A stretch of 64,000 nt of DNA from Zanthoxylum bungeanum (lineage: Eukaryota > Streptophyta > Magnoliopsida > Sapindales > Rutaceae): assembly GCA_019454045.1 (NCBI GenBank), contig SKCR01033649.1, positions 124,001 to 188,000 on the forward strand, written 5' to 3'. Made by a program: the position numbers and the translations under genes. Below, in pieces: positions 10,251 through 21,996 of the stretch. The notes below the pieces were generated by a model. That model ran no database searches. It was given only the letters and a program-made list of their open reading frames with translations, and was not told the origin of the DNA. How positions within the stretch are numbered: the first letter of the stretch is position 1; every line of letters starts with the position of its first letter.

Positions 10251-11494
10251 TTAACATGATGGCATGACATTGTTCCTTCCCCATGTTTCTTGGATTTGGC
10301 TCTGTGTTGCTGGGAAGGGTACCTGGCAGTCGTAACTCTGAGCATTTGCCAGTTGTCCCATTTGATTCTCTAGTGCTTTAATAGAAGCAGATTGACTTTG
10401 AATTAATGCCGCTTGAGATTGAAATATAGCATCATACTTTTTTAACTGAGTCAGCACTTCTGCTATTCCTGGTTCATTTGTTTGCTCCTGGCTTTTGTTC
10501 TGCTGTTGGAATTCAGGTGGTGGATAGTTCTGCTGTTGAAATCCTGGGTGGATTGTTCCTTTGTCCAGAATTGTTGCTCCATGAAAAATTGGGATGATTC
10601 CTCCACCCTGGGTTGTAGGTGTTGGAATATGGATTGTTTCCCTGTCTGTTAAATTGTTGACATAATTCACCATTTCTTCAGGTTGAGTTGGCTCTGGTGC
10701 TCCTCCATATGTTGAACTTGTTGCTCCAATATTGCTTTGAGTGTTGAGAGTCTCCATGAATTTGCATATCTGGTCCAGTTTGGCACTAACTGCTGTGTTG
10801 GCTCCAACTTCATAAATTCCTGCAATTCTTTGAATCAAGCTCCTTTCTGTTGGCCACAAGGAATTGTTATTGGCCATCTCTTCGATTAGGTCCCAGGCTT
10901 GATCTTCTCCTTTTGACATCAAAGCTCCTCCAGCAGCAGCATCAATAGTGGTTCTCATCAATCCAGAAAGTCCATTATAGAAAGTTTGGACTTGAAGCCA
11001 TTTTGGAATCTCATGGTGATGACATTTCCGGAGCAGATCTTTGTATCTTTCCCAAGCTTCGTACATGGATTCTGAATCTTGATGCACAAAGGATGTGATG
11101 TCATTTCTCAGTTTTGCTGTTCTGGCTGGTGGAAGTACTTTGCAAGGAATTTGGTGGCTAGGGTGTTCCATGTTGTGATGGAACCTGCTGGTAGTGAATG
11201 TAGCCAGACCTTTGCTCTGTCTTTCAAAGAGTATGGAAAAACCCGCAATCTCATTGCTTCTTCAGCTCCTCGGTTGTAATTGAAAGTGCCGCAAACTTCC
11301 AGGAAGTTGCTGATGTGGGCGTTAGGATCTTCAGTTGCATTCCCTCCAAATTGAACTGACTGCTGAATCATCTGAATGCATGTTTTGATGTCACACGCAT
11401 TTGCTGGTAAGGGAGGAAGTATAATACAGGAAATGAGTCTGTCAACCATCGGAATGGTTCTGTCTCGAATGGGAATTGGTGGTGTAACGATCAA
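10251..11494 (-). pseudogene. Element D: gag without its N-terminus
   Basis: It contains the retrotransposon gag core (IPIRDRT, GNATEDPNAHISNFLEVC, WLHSLPAGSITTWN, FLAKYF) and the C-terminal Gln-rich part. Compared with element E, about 205 bp covering the leader, the start codon and the first about 45 codons are missing, so gag begins about 30 nt from the PBS with no ATG. A frameshift near 11115 and another near 10540-10640 split the frame. This gag cannot be made normally. Confidence 0.85.
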
Positions 11495-11505
11495 AGATAA
11501 CTAAG

Positions 11506-11523
11506 TCCCCGGCAACGGCGCCA
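11506..11523 (-). other. Element D primer-binding site (tRNA-Asp type)
   Basis: The minus strand reads TGGCGCCGTTGCCGGGGA, complementary to the 3' end of plant tRNA-Asp. It starts six bases inside the 5' LTR end (CCGGTCA, then AGTTTT). Confidence 0.9.
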
Positions 11524-11529
11524 AAAACT

Positions 11530-13258
11530 TGACCGGCGTAAACACACACGTATAACGCAAGCGCACGTATCGTTCAAGTAGTATAAAAATATCGATCCCA
11601 CGAGGACTTAATATCAAAACTATTAATTTTATGAGGTCAAATGATTACTAGTATCTAACAGATTGTTTGATTGATTGATTTGAAATGGTGACGATTCTAA
11701 ATTTAAAAGCAAGTAAATAAAATTGTCGAAAATATGTTTTAAGAAAATTCAATATTAAAAACTATCTAGGGTTGTGATTTCTTCCAATATCATTTTAAAG
11801 ATGAAGTGGTTATCTTAAAGTTGGGTAATATATTGATTTATTAACCTGGAACACTAAATTATGTGTAAGCCTCTGTCGATGGTCAGACACAAATACCCAG
11901 TTTAACCCAATTGAACCATATGTCTATGTCAACCAAATTATCTGGATTCATTAAGTTTAAGTCCCAATTATGGCTACCCCCGCCTGACAGGTATATTCCT
12001 ATCCTGTAAGGAAATCTATTAAAGGGTTATCTATCCTCAAGGAAGATCGTGGGCTATTGAGTCTAAGGCTGAAACCTAAAATCCCTATGTCTAGTTCATT
12101 TTAAGTTTACCAGTTCAATTTTATTAATGGCCAGTTAATGAAAAAGCATTAAGATTAAGACTCAATAAATAAACCTTTATATTACCCAAACTATAATTTA
12201 ACCACTTATAAACCGGTGATATTGGATTTCATCACAACCCCGGATAACTGGCTTAGTTACGACACATATTTACGGGTAGTAAAAAAAACTTAAATAAAAT
12301 AAAAGACATAAAGTAAAATACTGAAAATGAAATACTGAAAAGTAAATGCTGAAAGTAAATGCTGAAATTAAATACTGAAAAGTAAATGCTGAAAGTAAAT
12401 TACTGAAAGTAAATTGCTGAAAGTAAATTACTGAAAAGTAAATTGCTGAAAAGTAAATTGCTGAAAGTAAATTACTGAAAAGTAAAAACTGAAAAGTAAA
12501 GAAAAGAAAATGCGAAAGCGAAAATTAATTACTAAAAGCTATAAATAAACAAACAAGATACAATCTTCTTAGTATTCTTAAGGAATTCCTTAGAAGAAAG
12601 TATGAATTTTACAAATGAAATGGCTTGGTATTTATAGGCAAAATTTTGCCTCCATCAAATTATCCATCAAATTCTCCACCAAATCCATTATTAATTTCTC
12701 CACTAATTACTCCACCAAATCCATAATTGCTCCACTAATTGCTTATCTTGTTTGGTGTTGATTTGATAATTTTTATTAATTATTAATTAATTAATATTTG
12801 CTTTGAAAATGATTGATAATGACTTTTAATAATTACACTCCACACACTTCTGGATGGTTCATCAATTTCGGTCATGAAATCATCAGAATTTGAAAATATT
12901 TTCTCTTTCACAGTTGTAGATCGTTGAGTCTTATTTAATCTGGAACTTTAATCAGCTCAATCCGATATCGGAGTAAAAAGTTATGCCCAAAATACGACAG
13001 ATGCGCAAAACTGGAATTTCCAAAACTGCACTTCGTCAAAAACGCCCTTTCAAGTTTCCAATCTCCAAAATTAGTATATCAAGTCCAATAATTGCCCTTA
13101 TTTGATCCACATTTCATCCTAAATGATTTCATTGAGTCCCGATATTATTTTATCTGCAAAATAAAATAAAACATATCAAAACGTTCATCAAACCCGAGAA
13201 ACTAAACAAAATATTAAGTAAAAGGGGCGGTAAATATTGATATATTTTCCGCTCATCA
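11530..13258 (-). repeat. Element D 5' LTR
   Basis: TG...CA termini as in the 3' LTR. The right edge TCATCA at 13258 is followed by the TSD CCTTT. It carries the TTTTCAG-type minisatellite at 12310-12495 and a TATA region near 12627-12636. GGTGGAG-rich short repeats upstream of TATA (minus strand, 12655-12750) resemble the U3 of elements G and I. Confidence 0.93.
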
Positions 13259-13263
13259 CCTTT

Positions 13264-14023
13264 CTGTTGGCCATAAAGAATTGTTGTTGGCCATTTCTTC
13301 AATTAAGTCCCAAGTCTGATCATCTCCTTTTTCCATCAAAGCTCCTCCAGCAGCAGCATCAATTGTGGTTCTCATTATTCCAGAAAGTCAATTGTAGAAG
13401 GTTTAGACTTGTAGCCACTTTGTGATCTCATGATGAGGACATTTCCGGAGTAAATCTTTGAATCTTTCCCAAGCTTCGCAAAGGGATTCTGATTCTTGTT
13501 GCACGAAGGATATGATGTCATTCCTCAACTTTGCAAGAAAGTACTTTGCAAGGAATTTGGTGGCTAGAGTGTTCCAAGTTGTGACGGAACCTGCTGGTAA
13601 CGAATGTAGCCAAGCTTTAGCTCTGTCTTTCGGGGAATATAGAAAAACCCACAGTCCCATTGCTTCTTCGGCTGCTCGGTTGTAATTGAAAGTACCACAA
13701 ACTTCCAGGAAGTTGCTGATGTGGGCATTAGGATCTTCAGTTGCATTTCCCCTAAACTGTACTGACCGTTGAATCATCTGGATGCATGTTTTGATGTCAC
13801 CTGCATTTGCTGGTAAGGGAGGAAGTACAATACAAGAAATGAGTCCGTCAACCACCAGAATGGTTCTATCTCGAATTGGAATCGGTGGTGCAACGTTCAA
13901 AGGTTCAGATTCCATGTTAATGATTGCTTCTTGGCTTTCTCGCCTTTCCCTTCTCAACTGTCTGATGGTTTTTTCAATTTCTGGGTCAAACGGTCGGAGT
14001 TCAAAGCTTCTGGTTCGTCTCAT
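13264..14023 (-). pseudogene. Element E: gag N-terminal part
   Basis: The Met at 14023 opens MRRTRSFELRPFDPEIEKT, then a basic helix and the gag core (GDIKTCIQMIQ, NPGNAT-like GNATEDPNAHISNFLEV, AWLHSLPAGSVTTWN). It is preceded by TTTTCTTGTGTTTCAG|G, a good splice-acceptor match, and is 109 nt from the PBS. It ends at the TSD beside element D and continues at 4391. An internal repeat FLAKYFLAKL and a stop near 13400 mark decay. Confidence 0.85.
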
Positions 14024-14131
14024 GTAGTTTCTAAGAGCCTGAAACACAAGAAAATAAAAACAATAAGTGAAAAAAAAATTAGATACAAGTAACGTATCTA
14101 ACCCCAAAACTAACAGTGAAAGATAAATAAG

Positions 14132-14149
14132 TCCCCGATAACGGCGCCA
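14132..14149 (-). other. Element E primer-binding site
   Basis: The minus strand reads TGGCGCCGTTATCGGGGA, a one- or two-mismatch version of the tRNA-Asp PBS, six bases from the LTR edge at 14156. Confidence 0.85.
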
Positions 14150-14155
14150 AAAACT

Positions 14156-15380
14156 TGACCGGTGCTTACACACACGTGTATAACGCAAGCGCACGTATCG
14201 TTCAAGTAGTATAAAAAGTATCGATCGCACGAGGACTTAATACATAATCTATTAATATATGAGGTTAAATGATTACTAGTATCTAACAGGTTGTTTGATT
14301 GATTTGAAATGGTGATGATTTCAAATTTAAAAACAAGTAAATAAAATTGCACGAAAGTAGGTTTAAGAAAATTCAATATTAGGAAACTATATAGGGTTGT
14401 GAATCTTTCTAATTTCTTTAAAAAGATGAAGTGGTTATTTCATGGTTGTGTAATAAATTGGTTTACTAACCTGGAACACTAGATTATGTGAAAGCCTCTG
14501 TCGATGGTCAGACGTAAATACCCAGTTTAACCCAATTGAACCATATGTCTATGTCAACCAAATTATCTGGATTCATTAAGTTTAAGTTCCAATTATGGCT
14601 ACCCCCGCCCGACAGGTATATGTCTATCCTGTAAGGAAATCTATTAAAGGGTTATCTATCCTCAATGAAGATCGTGGGCTATTAAGTCTAAGGCTGAAAC
14701 TTAAAATTCCTTTGTCAAGTTTATTTTAGATTTACCACATCAATCTTATTAGTGATCAGACAACAAGAAGCATTAAGCTTAAGACTTAATAAGTAAACAT
14801 TTAAATTACTCAAACTATAAAATAATCCCTTATAAAACGGTGATATTAGAATTCATCACAACCCCAGATAACTAAATTAGTTACGACACATAACTAGGGC
14901 TAGTAAAAACTTAAATAAAATAAAAGACATAAAGTAAAATGTTGAAAAGTAAATTGCTGAAAAGTAAATGCTGAAAGTAAATTGCTGAAAAGTGACGACT
15001 GGTAAAATAAAGGAATGTAAAATAAATCATGACGGGATTCAAATACAGTTATAAAAAGACTTCGGGAACGATCGGTAAAATTTTCGAGGTCCCGAGAAGA
15101 AACTGTACCGTATGCCCTTTTGTACTATATATAGTATTTTAGGCATAACCTTTTCACACGAACTCAGAAGTTTATGAATTGTATAGCGTCAGAAATCTTA
15201 GACCAAGACCTACAACTTTCACGTTAATCATTTTCCCAAATTCGGACCAGATTTAGGTCAAAAATGCAAGTCAAATTCTGAGTGAATAGTGATTTCGGAC
15301 CTAAATGACAAAATGCACCAATTTCTCCATTTCTCTAGAACTCTCCACACTTTTCTTTGTATCAATTAGGCCCTCCTATA
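14156..15380 (-). repeat. Element E 5' LTR, right end uncertain
   Basis: It begins (plus strand) TGACCGGTGCTTACACAC and follows the R/U5 part of element D's LTR to about 15000, including a short TAAATTGCTGAAAAG array. Beyond that, U3 is diverged: an ACTATATATAGT TATA-like motif is near 15122-15133 and CCTACAACTTTCACG near 15210 parallels other U3s. No TCATCA end is seen, so U3 is truncated or replaced before the copia fragment at 15559. Confidence 0.7.
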
Positions 15381-15558
15381 AAAGGTCAACTATTCACCTA
15401 TACCAAAAAGGGGGAAAACGAATTTGGAGGAGGAGAAAGAAGATGAAACCGTGAAGAAAATGGAGGGAAAAGAAAGAAGAGGAAGAAAGGACGAAGAAGA
15501 AGAGAGGAAGAAAGGAAGGAAAGGAAAATCAAGTGGAGCTTGGCATCCATGAAGGTCT
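15381..15558. other. GA-rich tract of unknown origin at an element junction
   Basis: A TATA-like CCTATAAAAGG (15373-15383) is followed by about 130 bases of nearly pure purine on the plus strand (15405-15535). It could be the promoter and 5' leader of a host gene cut off by the neighbouring copia fragment, or simple low-complexity sequence. No coding frame is convincing. Confidence 0.35.
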
Positions 15559-15574
15559 TCCATGTTGAATATCT

Positions 15575-16652
15575 TCAACAGTCAATGTACGTGCTCTGTG
15601 AGAGTCCAAGCAGCTTTCTAGATCTATCCCGATAGATCTTTATTCCTAGAATAAAGGCTACTTCTACCAGATCATTCATGGAGAATTTTAATGAGAGCCA
15701 AGTTTTCACCGATTGTAGCATGGGAATGTCATTTCCAATAAACAACACATCATCAACATAAAGGACAATGAATTTCAGTGCGCTCCCACTAACCTTCTTA
15801 TAAACACAAGGATCATCATCGTATTGAATGAAATCATATTCTTTTATGATCTCATCAAAACGTTGGTTCCAAGAACGCGATACTTGCTTAAACCTTGTTT
15901 GCATGTTTTGGTATGACAAAACCATCAGCCTGTTGCATATAAGCATCTTCCAAAAGGTTTCCGTTAAGGAAAGTGATTTTCACGTCCATCTGCCATATCT
16001 CGTAATCGAAATATGCAGCAATATCAAGCATTATCTTAATGGATTTAATCATGGCAATGGGTGAAAAAGTTTCGTCATAATTGAAACCATGTCGTTGACG
16101 ATACCCTTTCGCTACCCTAGCTTTGTATGTTTGTACATTGCCATCCATATCGGTCTGCTTCTTGAAGACCCACTTGCAACCAATAGGCTTTACGCCTTCT
16201 GGTGCATCAACCAGTGTCCAAACTTGGTTGGTGTACATGGAATCGATATCTTGTATCGCTTCCTCATACGTAGTCGGCTCGTTGTCCTCAATAAGATTAA
16301 TATCCACATGAGGTCAGATCAGAAACCAATACCTCTCAGGTTGTTTTTTTACTCTCTCCGACCTATGCGGTTCTTGTGTATTCGAAGATTGTGGTACAGT
16401 TTCATCCCCGATGAACTGTTCATGTTCCGTTAAGGATTCTCTGCCAGGAATAGTATCACTTTGATTTTCATCGAGTTCTACTTTCCTCCCACTTACCACT
16501 GCACTTAGGAATTCCTTCTCAAGGAAAACCGCATGTAGAGTAACAAATACCTTGTTATCTTGTGGGTGATAGAAGTAATATCCTTTGGTTTCCCTAGGAT
16601 ATCCTACAAATAGACATTTATCTGATTTGGGTTCAAGTTTGGTTCCTTCCAA
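15575..16652 (-). pseudogene. Element C: copia linker and reverse transcriptase
   Basis: The linker is GYYFYHPQDNKVFV with RSERVKKQPERY. The RVT_2 reverse transcriptase follows: [39 protein letters not shown] and the catalytic box FIVLYVDDVLFIGN (YVDD intact). About 14 codons of the [12 protein letters not shown] segment are deleted near 15900, causing a frameshift, and the domain is cut off after SQSTYID. Confidence 0.88.
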
Positions 16653-17611
16653 ACGTTTGACGTATGCCCAGCAACCCCAAATCTTCAGGAATGAGAAATC
16701 TGGTTTCTTTCCTGTCCATATCTCTTACAGAGTCTGTTGAATAGACTTTGATGGAACCTTATTCAAAATGAGTATTACACTGTTCAATGCATATCCCCAG
16801 AAGAAAATAGGTAGTTTTGTGCGACTCATCATAGACCTTATGATTTCTAACAAAGTTTGGTTTCTCTGTTCGGACACACCGTTTAATTGAGGTGTTCCGG
16901 GAGGAGTCCATTGTGAAAGAATACCAATTTCTTTCAAGTAATCGAGAAACTCATTGCTTAAGTATTTGCCACCACAGTCTGATCGTAATGTCTTAATACT
17001 TTTGCCAGTCTATTTTTCTACTTCGTGAATTTCTCAAAGGTTTCCGACTTATGTCTCATAAGATACCCATAAACATAACGTGATGCATCATCCGTAAAGG
17101 TTACGAAGTATTCATATTCACCTCTAGCCTGGCTAGACATGGGCCTACATACATCACTATGAATGAGGGCTAATAGTTCGGTGGCACGTGCACTTTTACC
17201 GCTAAAAGGTGTTTCAGGAATTTTGCCGAATAAATAAGATTCACAAACGTCATATGAATTTGGATCAAATCCGTCCAAGTACCCACTCTTCGAAAGTGTG
17301 GATATATGTGTCTTGTTAATATGTCTCAGACGACAATGCCACATATAAGTTTTATCTTTGTTACTTAGTTTAAACCTTTTGTTTGTTACATTACATGTTT
17401 GAGATTGATTTTTATTCAAAATATAATGACCATTATTCACATCAGCACTGCATATCTCCATATAATTTTTATACATAAAACACCCAGTATTTCTAAATAC
17501 AAAAGTATACCCACATTGGGCTAACATAGATACAGAAATAATATTCCTAGTCAAACTAGGTACAAAATAACAGTCTGAAAGTTTAAGCACATGCCCTGAT
17601 GGCGGTTCCAA
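16653..17611 (-). pseudogene. Element C: copia integrase
   Basis: The N-terminal zinc region reads WHCRLRHINKTHISTL, then YDVCESYLFGK; the second Cys of the HHCC finger is Tyr. The core shows the first Asp in IHSDVCRPM, a second in TFTDDASRYV, SDCGGKYLS and the Glu in VSEQRNQTLLE. Stops and a frameshift near 17010 break it. Confidence 0.85.
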
Positions 17612-18579
17612 AACATAAGTCCCAACGGTTAAAACAGGGAATCGAGTCCCATTTCCAATGCGGAGGTCAATCTCTCTTGAGGCCAGTCTCCTGCTAATCT
17701 ACAGATCTTGCATATCAGTACATATATGAGTACCACAACCAGAATCAAAAATCCAATTTTTAAAACTAATATTAGACATGTTTATTTCTATAACAAACAT
17801 ACCTGAAGTCGGTGCCTTACCTGCTTTGATTTCATTCATGTGTGCCTTGTACTCATGGCAGTCACGTTTCCAGTGACCCCGCTTCCTGCACTGCAGACAT
17901 ACATCTTGGGATTTGTCCTTAGCCTTCTTAGAAGTCTTTGACGATTTTGCCTTGCCCTTATTCTTCTTCTTCTTCTTTTTTACACCACCAGCCGCCTTAG
18001 GCCAAGCCTTCGGAGACTGAGATGTTGAAGAGAAGTGCGCCTCATGCTTCTTGCCCTTCAAAAGCTCTTTTACTGCTTATCGCATAATCGACATTAACTC
18101 TCCAAGAGTATTATCTTGGTTCATCATATTGTAGTTCATGATGAACCCGCTCCAGTTGTCAGGAAGAGACTGTAAGATCAAATCTATAGAAGTCTCAGTC
18201 TCGAAGACTATGCCTAACTTTCCTAGCTGTTCGATGTCAGTAATCATCTGTGCGATCTAAGATTAGATCGATGAAGATCATGCAACTTTGCCATCATCTT
18301 ATAGGGATCCAATCCCTCGTTCTGACGACGGAATTGTGGAGTCATAGCAACAAGCATTACAGATTGAGCAGTTGAGTTATCATCACTGTGAGTCTTCCAA
18401 AGCTCAAGCTCAACTGACTGCTCAGGTCCGAGCTTAGGCCCAAGAGGTTTCTCTATAGTGTAGAGCAACTTCTTGGATCCCAGGACAATCTTGAGATTCA
18501 TTTCCCAGTCAGAAATGTTCGCGCCATTGAAGACATTATCGCCCATGACGATGTCTCTGACATTATTCTTTCCTGTCAT
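17612..18579 (-). pseudogene. Element C: copia gag and protease
   Basis: The gag (UBN2 type) probably starts at MTGKNNVRDIVMGDN (Met at 18579). It contains LYTIEKPLGP and PQFRRQNEGLDPYKM, then loses about 25 codons near 18250. It continues with DNWSGFIMNYNMMNQ, a Lys-rich stretch and a CCHC zinc knuckle, CLQCRKRGHWKRDC (intact). The protease active site is WIFDSGCGTHIC. An in-frame stop follows MQDL. Confidence 0.87.
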
Positions 18580-18606
18580 CTTAATTGCAATAGTCAAACT
18601 GTTCAA

Positions 18607-20795
18607 TTAACGATGTATGGGTACAGTCTAACTGTTACAAGAAAAATAATAAAATATTAGTCTAACTAATAAATATTTATAATTGATGAAATAATTTAAA
18701 AGCGTGTATTTGGCAAGTATTTGAATGAAATTACAAGTTCAATACTATCCTCCCATTATTTTTCGGCGAGCCTCTAACCCTCTGTTGAGTACTCGGGAAA
18801 CCCAGTTTCCTAATGGGCTAGGATCTCGTTAAATAACATATAATCTTGACTTTGGCCAACAAGTTGTATGATATTTAACTAGTTAGATCTCTAAGATCAA
18901 TTGGATCTCATCCAATTCCTAGATCTGGTATGTGGACATCCAAGTCCGAAACATATATACAATATATATGCCAATATATCCAATATATTTTCCTAACATT
19001 TTCCTATGAATAAACTAAGCCTTGGCTTTGGCACCACAAGCTTAATGATTCCAGTTAAGCGAGACCTATTGACTTTGGAAAGCTTCGTAATCGATGTCGA
19101 TGGACAAGAAGTGATCTTGACTTTGGCTAACAAATCACAACTTGGACAAGACATACAATATGGAACGAAGCCTTCATGATTCAAACACATCCGCGATGGA
19201 CAAAGGTCTTGAATTTGGCCAACAAACCAGTGTCAATCTTGGATCTTGAGAATGAATCACTCAATGGAAGGAAAACGCTTAATATTTGTTGAGGGTTTTC
19301 GCGTAAATTGGCAACCAATTTATTATTTTTGATTGGGTCTCATCATACACCCTTAAGAATGCATTCTAAAAGTATAATAAGGCGCGATAAATAAATTAAT
19401 AATGATATGCGGTTGAATATCTCACAGATTGTTCCTAGAACAAATCATTCCATTTCCTCTCCCCTGATAGCAATATTCTAACTTCTACCCAATTACATAA
19501 TACAATTAAAGAAACTTCATTTACATTGAGGGGAATTAGGTGAGAAGGAATTACAAAGAATCGAGAGATAAAGGCTGGACTCGCAGGTCCAATTTAATAA
19601 ATTCTAAATTTATTACAACAATTTCCAAAATTACCCTCACCCTTCTAATATCCATTTGATATACATTATTCATACAACACATCCATGTATTCACACAAAG
19701 CATGTTATTCAATCAATCTAATCCAATTAATTAATCTTTGAATTAAGTGATCATCCAATGTTCAAAAAACAATTTGATTTGTGCGAGTCCAACTCGTGTA
19801 AGAATAAGTACTGCAAGTCTGTATTCTTGAATTATATCGAACTATAATTTTAAATCCAATTTAATTTGTATTCAATACTAATTTGTATATTTAATTCCAA
19901 ATTAAATAATAACACTTTTAATGCGCCTTTATGACTTATATTCCAAATTTAATCTTAATGGGTCTCAAAGCCCAATTAACATCCAATGTCAATTTAATTA
20001 AGGTCCAATGGGCTCAATTAATTTCTTAAGGCATGGGCTTTGGTCAATATGGGTCAAACCCAAATACCAAGGCCCAATTAAGGAATCACCCTATTTGCAA
20101 AGAAATCAATTTTGGCCCATTAAGCCCAATTAAATTTTTAAAGGCCCAAATATTATATTTGGACTTAATGGAATGGTTTAGGCCCAATTTGGATCCAATC
20201 CAATTCTCCTAAACCAACTTGGCCCAACCAAGCCCATTAGGCCCAAATACAACAACTTTAACCCAATTCCAAATTAAGCCCAATTAATTAAATTCTAATT
20301 TTCCAAAATTCACAATTTAATTAATTAAAGTGTATTGCACTGATTAATTATTTAAATTAACATTTGCAAAATACTAATTTAATCAATTAATCATGCTTAA
20401 TTATTATCAATATATGTCAAACATTATTGAAACAAAATCAAGTCATTCTTGCTTCCATAAGCTCACGACAATAAGGGATTATTTTCATCAATTTTGATTT
20501 TAATCCAATCAAATCACAAATTAATATATCCCATGCATTTTAAACACATCTAATGATCTAAAATCAAAAAATCACCATGAGCTCCAAATGGTCATATATT
20601 CGGCCAAGCCAATTAATTTGGGGAAAATTAATCTAATTAATTTTTCATCAAATTGATTATGCATAACTCTAAGTTATCAATATATAAGCATACTCAAACA
20701 AACAATTTGATCAAATCATGCTCAAATCAAAAATACCTAAATTTTAGATTAAGAACCCTAATCAAATTTTATGCTCAAATAGGCTCTAATACAAT
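18607..20795 (-). other. Element C: long 5' leader (PBS to gag)
   Basis: About 2.2 kb without a gene. It holds a degenerate initiator tRNA-Met PBS beside the LTR (TTGTATTAGAGCC on the minus strand), a dense run of GGCCCA/GCCCA words at 19960-20280, and TTGGCCAA-type words at about 18856, 19127 and 19215. Leaders of A, B and F are collinear with this one. Confidence 0.75.
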
Positions 20796-21996
20796 TGTTG
20801 GGTTTCTAAGGTCATCCCAAGATCAAATCAAGCATGAAATAATGTGAATACTAAAAGAAGTATAGCGGAAATATACTCACTCTGATTGATTTGTAGGATG
20901 TGTTGAGAACAAAAATTTTGCTTCCTTGAAAGTCTCCAAGCTTTCTCCAAAGTGATGTATCAAGCTCCAAGCTTTGATCTTTGATTCGAAGCTCAATGGG
21001 AAAAGTTTCCCTAACAAATTAGTATGATTTTTTGTGTGTGCTAGCACTTGGAAAAATTTCAACAATTCTTTCTTTTGTAATTGATGAATTCGGCCAAGCC
21101 AAAAGGGAGAGAGTTTTTGTGTTTGGGCGTGAATTGGAGAAGAGAGAAGAAGTGTAAAATGACTTTATTAACTTGTTATTTGATTTTCAAAAAACCAAAT
21201 TAAGATATACCAAATGTTTGGTAATGGTCATTAACTTCTTACACAACTTGGTGTGTTGGACAAGTCACAAACAACCCACCAAATTGCATCACTAAAAAGT
21301 TAGGCAAAGTGACTAGGTGATGTGAATTGTGATGTGACTTGTGGGCCCCACTTGATTCAAAATCCGAGTGGGCCCGTAAACACATTCCGGACTCGGGTTC
21401 GTTAATTTCGAATTAACAAATTTTCCATTGCGACGTAATTAAATCAAATTTAATTAAATAATTATGCCTATCAAAATTACTAGTACTGAGAATCGTATTG
21501 ATTGTCGTAAGTACTAGCAATGTAAGTCTCAGGTTAAGACCAAATACACCTACCCTGATTCGGATTCCCATAGACACATTAGTCATACTACTAATGGGAT
21601 TCCGAGGGGTCTATCCAGAGCGAAGATGTTTTGGTACCATCGGTAATCACAACCTCATATCACACTTGCATAAGTATCCAATACTTAAATATATGAGAAC
21701 TATGCTGTTACGCTTCCATAACACGCACAAGTGCAATACTAGTCTATTCTGCATTATCGATGTCGAATCTCGATAATACTACGACTAGGGATATTTAATG
21801 ATTAAACTGTTATGGATTGATAATGTCTCATATCTTATTAATCCGAAACTAATCATAAGGACTTTTATCATTTTTATATCCAAGTAATAAAATTACAAAA
21901 TGATAAAATACAATTTATATTGTCACATAGTTAATTTGTACAAAAACCACAATATCTTTTACAAATAGTGATGCTATGGGTCATAATTTTCCAACA
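20796..21996 (-). repeat. Element C 5' LTR, internally shortened
   Basis: Termini are TGTTGGGTTTC at the left and TTTTCCAACA at the right. At 1201 bp it is about 0.7 kb shorter than the copies in element B, so it has an internal deletion. Confidence 0.88.

Larger units (their letters stand above)
4392..13258 (-). mobile_element. Element D: complete non-autonomous Athila-like Ty3/gypsy element carrying LOG
   Basis: The element has two LTRs (4392-5999 and 11530-13258), a tRNA-Asp-type PBS next to the right LTR, a PPT next to the left LTR and a 5-bp TSD, CCTTT (4387-4391 and 13259-13263). On the minus strand the order is 5' LTR, PBS, gag lacking its N-terminus, protease, a stump of integrase, an unknown ORF, LOG, PPT region and 3' LTR. 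Reverse transcriptase, RNase H and the integrase core are deleted, so it must have used enzymes in trans. Near-identity of the LTRs, apart from one about 120-bp indel, suggests recent insertion. It sits in the gag of element E. Confidence 0.93.
15559..21996 (-). mobile_element. Element C: Ty1/copia element, 3' truncated
   Basis: Reading right to left: 5' LTR (20796-21996), degenerate PBS, long leader, gag, protease, integrase, and reverse transcriptase ending at about 15559. RNase H and the 3' LTR are missing. It has the same family content as elements A, B and F. The right flank is a Tat integrase, so the element or a recombinant of it landed in an older gypsy copy. Confidence 0.88.
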
